NCBI GenBank assembly: GCA_021234155.1
Contig: JAJEKV010000032.1
Coordinates: forward strand, 2,388,783 to 2,452,782
Length of the DNA: 64,000 bases
From: Isoetes taiwanensis
Taxonomy: Eukaryota; Streptophyta; Lycopodiopsida; Isoetales; Isoetaceae
Reading direction: 5' to 3'
The notes beneath the pieces are model-generated. The model did not search any database. It was not told where the DNA came from and was given only the letters and a program-made list of their open reading frames with translations. A program made the position numbers and the translations under genes. Positions 56,901 to 64,000 of the stretch are shown one piece after another. The first letter of the stretch is position 1, and each line of letters begins with the position of its first letter.

Positions 56901-59339
56901 CTATAGCGGTCTGGCCACCTAATGGGTCAATATGCCTGTTGTATGTATATACATATTCATAGCATATATGCAGCATGAGATTAGGGTTTTGTCTCTTTGG
57001 AGAAAGGATTGTTCTGAGCATATGAAGATGGGAAACGAATCTGGGCAGTTTTGGAATTTAAAGTTTGGGCTTATCATATCTCGGCGGCGAGATCCTTTTC
57101 AGGTGATTTTTCTTTTTGTTGGAAAGGTCTTTAAGTAAGCTTTTCCGGAATGGAGTCTGATCAAGCCAAAACTCATCCGTATGCAAAGTTATGGTAAATA
57201 GTGATGCTGAGTCAGAATTGACTGCACTATGCCCTATTCTTAGGTTGCTTCTTGGGCTAGAAAGCGATCTTTGGAAGCATAATCAATTACAAAGGGGTCC
57301 AGAGGTCTATGTGGAAAAAGAAATTATCAGGTGGGGTTTTGCTTTTTTGTCATTGGTGTGCTATGAGCTGCCATGATTAGTCGCATGATGTTTGCATGCA
57401 AATATGATAGATTATGAATTTGTTGGAAGGAACTCATAAGGCTAGAAAATCCAATGATTGACTTATCCTAATAAGGCTGATTACAGAAGTCAAGAATGGC
57501 TGAATATTACATGAAGCACCGATTCAACATGGAAACTTTAAAAAAGGCCCGGTGGGTGGATGCAGTGCGTACCCAAGGCTCTCCAGCATTTTGTGTTCTA
57601 AATGTTATGTTTTGTCATTTTTGGTTTTGCTTTATTTTGTTGGTCTTTATACTTGCCTTTCTCAGTTTATTTGCATGTCTAGTATGAAGCTAAGTCCTCA
57701 TAGATGGAATTAAGGTTGCATTGAGCTTAGCAGCTGAGAGGAGATCCGAACTGTGAAGGCTGAGGCAGAATAATCCTGTAAATAGAGAATATGCATTGTT
57801 TGATAATTGTCTAGCATGGTAAAATTCTAAGGTTTGGGATAAAGTATCTTTCTTAGCTCTCATGGGGAATGGGGCCTATCTTTGAAAAGTAGTCTATGCC
57901 ACGGTGTAGGCGTCAACGACCCTCGACATCAAAGATTTGGCATCAAGTTAGCATGTGGATCTTGAAATAGGAATAAGCGGTCATCTAACATCAGGATTAT
58001 TGAGATTGAGGCAGTCCACATTAGTACAAGGAGAGCCATGTATGAAGCTTGGGGTTGGAGAAATGTGACTATAGCATGAGCCATCTAGTCGAGTCTTGTG
58101 CTTCGTAAAGTTTTCAAGTTGTTGCATTGTATTTTATCAAAGGCATCATAGCTAATGGATTCAAAGTATAAGCGTTATGGGCGTTGTATTCCTCATGGGA
58201 AGATGGTTTTGAGGTAAGTTTTGCATTATAGAGATGTTAGTATCTTTCCTTGATGATAGCGATATATAGGTATTGAAGCTACATCAATGTGATTGAATAC
58301 GTAACTTCCTCCACATGTTTGTGGCTGTGATCAAGGATTCTACCAATGAGTTAGCTACTGGCATGGTGGAGGTTGTGTAAGGGCAACTCCTGCCATGGCC
58401 AGAGGCATGATCTAGGCACATGTTTGGGGCCATTGTAATGAACCCTGCCATGTCATGGTCTTGCATTGCCTGGGCCGTTGTTCCTAAGATTTGATTATGT
58501 TCTTATTGGAACCTCCGGGCTCTAATTTCTAGGTTCGGGTGGCCTAGGCTGGCCTCCGTATGCTCAAGTGTTCATCCTCTCATCTCTCTGCGGGTTCTGT
58601 GCCTCCCATGACACCGGGCGAGGCTTCCCATCAGAGGCTACTAACCCCTGAACCTACAGGTGAGGTCCCAAGCTGCCGACGCGGGTCAGAGGGTATGCGA
58701 TATGAGGTTCACCCCACCACTCCGCCATGTGGCTTGGAATGTGTCGGCTCGGCAACAAGGTCGCTAACGTCTGTATGTATCGGCTGAGCTACCCATTGTC
58801 CCGGAGTTTGTTTGGCGATGGTTTGGTACCGGGTTATGTCTTTGCCTGATGTTCATGATGTTTTCTTTATTGTCATAGTCTAGTTGCCAAACAGCAGGTT
58901 CTATGTCTTTGAATTGTTATGCCTTGCTATCCAAGATTCCAGAGTATTTCCATTTACAGGCAGCCAGGATCCCCAATTTTAGTCAACAATGCAGGATCTA
59001 ACTCAAGTGAGTGCATGTGCAGCGGAAAGAGCAAGGCGATGGCACCACACCGTTGTGGCCATGGATGGGCGAGAAGTCTCTAGATTGAGTTATAACATGG
59101 ATGCTGTAAATCATTGAGACCATGGGATTCTTTTGATGTTAATGTTATCTCATTTATATTGAGATATCAGCATTTGCTTCCATTGAGTGCCTTGAGTGTG
59201 CAATTTACTGTAAGAGGGTGAAGATTCAATTTCTTCACTGGCTCCAATTGTTTATCTTACCACCTAGAATTAGTAGGTAATGGATTGACAAGATCCCGAA
59301 GTTACCTAGAAGGTCAACTTCGGCAGGCTGGGTCACGAT
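56901..59339 (+). repeat. LTR-like block 1 (about 2.44 kb)
   Basis: Lies between a purine tract (AGAAAGGGGAGG, 56889-56900) and the next primer-like site. It contains the stretch GGCTGAGCTACCCATTGTCC (about 58782-58801), whose complement looks like the A-box region of a tRNA. Confidence 0.65.
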
Positions 59340-59356
59340 TTGGTATCAGGAGCAGG
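59340..59356 (+). other. Primer-site-like sequence, unit 2
   Basis: TTGGTATCAGGAGCAGG is the initiator Met-tRNA primer motif with one inserted base. It is the best-preserved of the three. Confidence 0.65.
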
Positions 59357-60018
59357 TCGGTGTCCGAGTTCCATGGGTGCCTATTTGCATGGGTAATTTA
59401 CAAAGACTTGCAATCATTGTGACATGGTATGGCATAGATATGGTATAGCCTTGGATGCCCGGTGGTTGACATAGTTCTAGTGGGAGAGACTTGAACGGCC
59501 CATGGTAGACCGCCGTGATCCGAACCTGAATGTGCGTGTATGCCCTCAGACAGGGCAAGATAAATGGGTAGCGGTGGCTCATAAACGCCACAAACGGTTT
59601 GCCCACTTGGTTAAGGGCAATGCCTTAGAACGCTACGGTTGGTAATGGAAAGCAATGTTGGATCTTTGGAGTTGGCTTGTTTTGGTTGTGGCATTGTGAT
59701 GCTAAATGATCTTTCTTTCGGGGAACATCAAGAGATGGTATCCCGGAAGGGATAAGCAATATCTAGGGGTGGTTAGTATGAAGATGCCAAGGCAAGCAAA
59801 TTTTGACGAGTGTTGAAGGTAATTTTCTCTTGTGGCATGTTCAAAGAAGATGATAGCAAATTGTAAGATGGTGCTGGTAAGATTGGAATATGATTGTGGT
59901 AGAGCAAGCTGCCACCGAGCTGAAGTTTTGAGTTGAGTTGAGCTATGCTTGATCCGGAGATTTGAATCAAGAAATTCTTGCACTATCTATCCACCCATGA
60001 GGACATGGGTTAATTTTT

Positions 60019-60030
60019 TAGAAGGGGAGA
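60019..60030 (+). other. Polypurine tract, unit 2
   Basis: AGAAGGGGAGA directly before the second LTR-like block. The equivalents lie at 56889-56900 and 63094-63106. Confidence 0.6.
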
Positions 60031-62448
60031 TCAGAACGTCCTGGCCACCTAATGGGTCAATATACCTATTTATGTATGTATATACATATTCATGGCATAT
60101 ACATGCAGCATGAGATTAGGTTTTTGTCTCTTTGAGAAAGGGATTGCTGCGTATATGAAAAGGTAGGGGAGCAATTCTAGGCAGTTTTGGAGCCCAAAGT
60201 TTGACATCTGCATCTCGGCAACCTGGCGATCCTTTCAGGTGATTTTTCTTTGTTGAAAGGTCTTTATCGCTTTCCGGAATGGGTCTGACTGGCAAAACTC
60301 ATCCGTATCCCAAAAGTTATGAAATAGTGATGCTGGAGTCAGAATTGACTGCACTATGCCTATTCTTCAAGTAGTTTGCTTCGGAGCTAGAAAGACGCAT
60401 CTTTGGAGGCTAAATCAATTACAAAGGGTCCAGAGGTCTATGTGGAAAGAAATTATCAGTGGGTTTTGCTTTTGATCAATTGAGGTGTGCTATGAGCTGC
60501 CATGATTAGTCTGCGCATGATGTTTCAGATGCAAATATGATAGATTATATGAATTTGTTGGAGACTCATAAAGGCTAGAGAAGAAAATCAATGATTGGAA
60601 ACATCCTGTGAAGGTTGATTTTAAGTCAAGAATGGCGGAACATTACATGAAGAGCACCGCATTCAACATGGAAACTTTAAAAAAAGGCGTAATTAGATTG
60701 ACCAAACAGAAGCTCTCCAAGCCATTTTGTGTTCATGTTATGTTTTTTGTCATTTTGGTTTTGTGCTTTATTTTGTTGGTCTTGTATTTTGCTGCCTTTC
60801 TATTTATTTGCATGTCCTAGTATGAAAGCTAAGTCCCTCATAGATGGAATTGGGTTGCATCTTCGCTTAGCAGCCAGAGGAGATCGGAGCATGAAGAGCT
60901 GAGCAGAATAATCATAATAGTAAGAATATGCATTGTTTGATAATTGTCTAACCATGGTAAAAAATTCTAAGGTTTGGGATAAAAGTATTTCTTAGCTCAT
61001 GGAGATGGGGCTAATGCTGAAAAGTAGTTCCAGAGAATGTAGAGCGTCAAACCCTCGGCATCAAAGATTTCAGCATCAAGTTCGCATGTGGATCTTGGAA
61101 ATAGGGAATAAGCGGTCATCTAACATCAAGGATTATTGAGATTGAGAGCGGTCCACATTGGTACAAGGAGAAACCATGTGAAGCTTGGGTTTCGAATGCG
61201 ACTATAGCATGAAGTACATCTAGTCGAGGAATGCGGAACTTAAAGTTTTCGTTGTTGCATTGTATTTTATCAAGAGCATCATAGCTAATGGATTCAAAGT
61301 ATAAACGTTATGGAACGTTGTAATTCCTCATGGGAAGATGGTTTGGTAAGTTTGCATTATAGAAGATGTTAGTATCTTTCCCTTGAATGATATAGGTATT
61401 GAAGCTACATCAATGGCGGTCGGCTCGGGAACTTCCTCCACATGTTTGTATTGTGATCATGATCTCACCAATGAGTTAGCTACGCCTGCATGGTGAGGTT
61501 GTGGCGGCAAACCCTCACAAGGGCTAAGCATGATCTGAAACATGTTTAATAAATATTGTAATGAACCTCACATGTCATGGTCTTTGCATTGCCTTTCTGC
61601 TGTGTCGGTATTTGATTATGTCTATTGGAACCTCCGGGGTGGGACTTCTAGGTCTCGGTGGGCCTAGGGTTGCTCCGGGCATGCCTATGTCATCTGCGGA
61701 TTCTCGTGGGTTCTTGTGCTCATGACACCGGGCTTAGTTTCGATCGAGGCTCCGTCAACTCTTGTAACTCCATGGTAAGAGGTCCAAAGGATTACGTGTG
61801 CAATGGGAGAGGGTATGCGATATGAGGTTCACCCCACCACACCGCATGGGGTTTGAATGTTGGCTGGGCAAACATCGCTAACAAATCCCGTATGTAGTTG
61901 GCTGAGCTACCCATTGTCCCCGGAGTTTGTTTGGCGATGGTTTGGTACTCGGTTATGTTCTTTGCTCTTGATGTTCATGATGTTTTCTTTTATTGTCATA
62001 GTCTAGCTGTAACCATAGGTTCTATGTCTTTGAATTGTTATGTTTCATATCCAAGATTCCAGTAGAGTATTTCCATACGGCTGCAGAGGCAGCTGTGGAT
62101 CCCCACTTAGTCCGCGAGGACTAACCCTGGAGTGCATGTGCAAAGTGAAAGAGCAAGGCGATGGTTTATTGGCACATTTAGGCTCATGGATGGGAGAAGT
62201 TTAGGGATTGAGTTGCTAGCATGGATGTGTAACCATTGAGAATATGGATTCTTAGGATGTTAATGTTATCGATTATATTGAGATATCAGGATTTGCTCAT
62301 TGAGTTTTGAGTGTGATTTAGTTTGGTAAAGAGGGAAGATTCAATTCTTCACCATATTCAATTGTTTGTCTTACCAACCTAGAATTAGCGTGTAGTATTG
62401 ACAAGATATCGAAGTTATTTGGGGGGTCAACCCGGCAGGCTCGTTTGA
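60031..62448 (+). repeat. LTR-like block 2 (about 2.42 kb)
   Basis: Colinear with 56901-59339 throughout, with many 1-5 bp indels. The tRNA-like stretch recurs at about 61830-61921. Confidence 0.65.
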
Positions 62449-62460
62449 TTGGTATCAAGC
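62449..62460 (+). other. Primer-site-like sequence, unit 3
   Basis: TTGGTATCAAGC lies at the same relative place as in units 1 and 2. Confidence 0.5.
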
Positions 62461-63106
62461 GTCTCGAAGTCTCCATGGGTGCCTATTTGCATGGGAAGAT
62501 TACAAAGACTTTTCAGGGACATGGTATATAGATATGGTATAGCCTTTGATGCTCGACGAGCATACCTAGTGGGAGAATTATCCGCCCATGGTAACGCTTT
62601 GAGTATGACAAGATCCCGAGCTCCCTCGGCAACAGGCATAAATGGGTAGGATTTGCTCATAAACGTCTAGACGGTTTTGCCTGGGGTTGGTTAAGGGCAT
62701 GGGGTTAGAACGCCATGATTGGTATCGAGCAATGTTGGATCTTTGGGAGTTGGCTTGTTTGGTTGTGGCATTAGGATGCTAATGATCTTCTTTCAGAGAC
62801 ATCAAAGAGATGGTATCCCTCAGAGGGATAAGCAATATCTAGGGGTGGTTAGGCATGAAGATGCCAAGGCAAGCAAATTTTGACGATGTTGAAGGTAAGG
62901 TCTTTCTTGTGGCATGTTCAGTAAGATGATATAAATTGTAAGATGGTGCTGGTAAGATTGGAATATGATTTGGTAGAGTAAGTTGCTACCACGAGCTGAA
63001 GTTTTGAGTTGAGTTGAGCTATGCTTGATCCGAGATTTGAATCAAGAAATTCTTCAAGAATCTATCACGACCCATGAGGACATGGGTTAATTTTAGAAGG
63101 GGGAGA

Positions 63107-64000
63107 TCAGAATCGGTCCTGGCCACCTAATGGGTCAATATACCTATTTATGTATGTATATATACATATTCATGGCATATATGCAGCATGAGATTAGGTT
63201 TTTTGTCTTTTGAGAAAGGATTGTTGCTTGAGCATGAAGGTAGGGGAGCAATTCTGGGCAGTTTTGGAGCCCAAAGTTTGAAGCATCATATCTCGGCAAC
63301 CCGAGATCCTTTTCAGGTGATTTTTTCTTTTGTTGGAAAGGTCTTTAAGTAAGCTTTCCGGAATGGGTCTGATCAAGCCAAAAACTCATCCGTATGCAAA
63401 AGTTATGACAGAAATAGTGATGCTGAGTCAGAATTGACTGCACTATGCCTATTCTTCCTCGCAGCTTGTTTCTTGGAGCTAGAAGACGCATCTTTGGAGG
63501 CGCAATCAATTACAAGGGTCCAGAGGTCTATGTGGAAAGAAATTATCAGGTGGGGTTTTGCTTTTGATCAATTGAGGTGTGCTATGAGCTGCCATGATTA
63601 GTCTCGGGTGACATGATGTTTTGCATGCAAATATGATAGATTATGAATTTGTTGGAGACTCATAAGGCTAGAGAAGAAAATCAATGATTGGAAACATCCC
63701 CTGGTAAGGCTGATTTTTTAAGTCAAGAATGGCTGAATATTACATGAAGAGCACCGATTCAACATGGAAACTTTAAAAAAGAATTAGATTGGATCTGGTC
63801 GGGAAGCTCCAACGCCATTTTGTGTTCATGTTATGTTTTTGTCATTTTGGTTTTGTGCTTTATTTTGTTGGTCTTGTATTTGCTGCCTTTCTCAATTTAT
63901 TTGCATGTCCTAGTATGAAGCTAAGTCCTCATAGATGGAATTGGGTTGTATTCGAAGCTTAGCGCCAGAGGAGATCTGAGCATGAAGAGTCGAAAGCGTA
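63107..64000 (+). repeat. LTR-like block 3, cut by the window end
   Basis: Follows the purine tract AGAAGGGGGAGA (63094-63106) and repeats the first ~890 bp of blocks 1 and 2. Confidence 0.65.

Larger units (their letters stand above)
55786..64000 (+). repeat. Head-to-tail array of a 3.1-kb LTR-retrotransposon unit
   Basis: The same sequence recurs with a period of about 3.1 kb. The landmark TGGCCACCTAATGGGTCAATAT starts at about 56919, 60042 and 63120. Primer-site-like TTGGTATC lies at 56202, 59340 and 62449, and purine tracts at 56889, 60019 and 63094. Each unit is therefore LTR (about 2.4 kb), primer site, internal part of about 0.7 kb, purine tract, next LTR. No gag or pol is visible. 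The first LTR is truncated on its left. The array runs off the right edge. Confidence 0.82.

Noticed and set aside
1-64000. CRISPR arrays, bacterial operons, organellar inserts
   Set aside because: Nothing with regular repeat-spacer structure, ribosome-binding sites with compact genes, or recognisable plastid/mitochondrial genes was seen.

Overview
The window looks like nuclear DNA of a land plant with a large, repeat-rich genome. The evidence is a three-exon ZIP metal-transporter gene with short GT-AG introns, a Ty1-copia element with an initiator-Met-tRNA-type primer site (TTGGTATCAGAGC), a Ty3-gypsy element, non-LTR retrotransposons and several families of DNA transposon. A seed-free plant such as a fern or lycophyte would fit the non-LTR and DDE-transposase families, but that is only an impression. 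No bacterial, organellar or CRISPR features are visible. The only host gene I can name is the ZIP transporter (31453-32683, minus strand). A second, unrecognised spliced gene may lie at 37200-38520 (minus).

Layout. 1-3430 holds LINE debris on the minus strand. 3430-31207 is one minus-strand Ty1-copia element used as a landing site by later insertions. Its 3' LTR is at 3430-4074, its pol/gag pieces lie at 23791-30222, and its 5' LTR is at 30250-31207. Inserted in its 3' untranslated part is a plus-strand LINE (LINE A, about 4160-23783). LINE A is itself split by two TIR DNA transposons with 4-bp target-site duplications: a 3,416-bp non-autonomous element (5627-9042, TSD ATCT) and a 12,277-bp element (10499-22775, TSD TATG) carrying a broken DDE-type transposase gene. 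Removing each insert restores the LINE reading frame exactly. The copia pol region also contains a 531-bp foldback element (24931-25461) and a second LINE copy (about 25930-27830), which is in turn split by a 648-bp hAT-like MITE (26561-27208, TSD CTCAATGG).

31208-41857 holds the ZIP gene, small tandem repeats, another minus-strand LINE copy (35250-36465) and the unrecognised gene. 41858-54959 is a full-length minus-strand Ty3-gypsy element (13.1 kb, LTRs about 1.64 kb, TSD AAGAT). Its coding region is full of frameshifts and the YxDD box of its reverse transcriptase is lost. 55786 to the right edge is a head-to-tail array of a 3.1-kb unit made of an LTR-like block of about 2.4 kb and an internal block of about 0.7 kb bounded by primer-site-like and polypurine sequences.

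Most interesting: (1) the pair of 4-bp-TSD elements, both with TIRs starting AAC and both carrying arrays of their own internal palindrome; the larger has a DNCxxxNKN/HTHEDVD-type transposase and a captured HAD-phosphatase fragment, and may be a Sola-like lineage. (2) A conserved 3'-UTR hairpin with compensatory changes among the LINE copies. (3) The shared-LTR tandem array. (4) The conflict between the young-looking copia LTRs and the badly decayed elements nested inside it.
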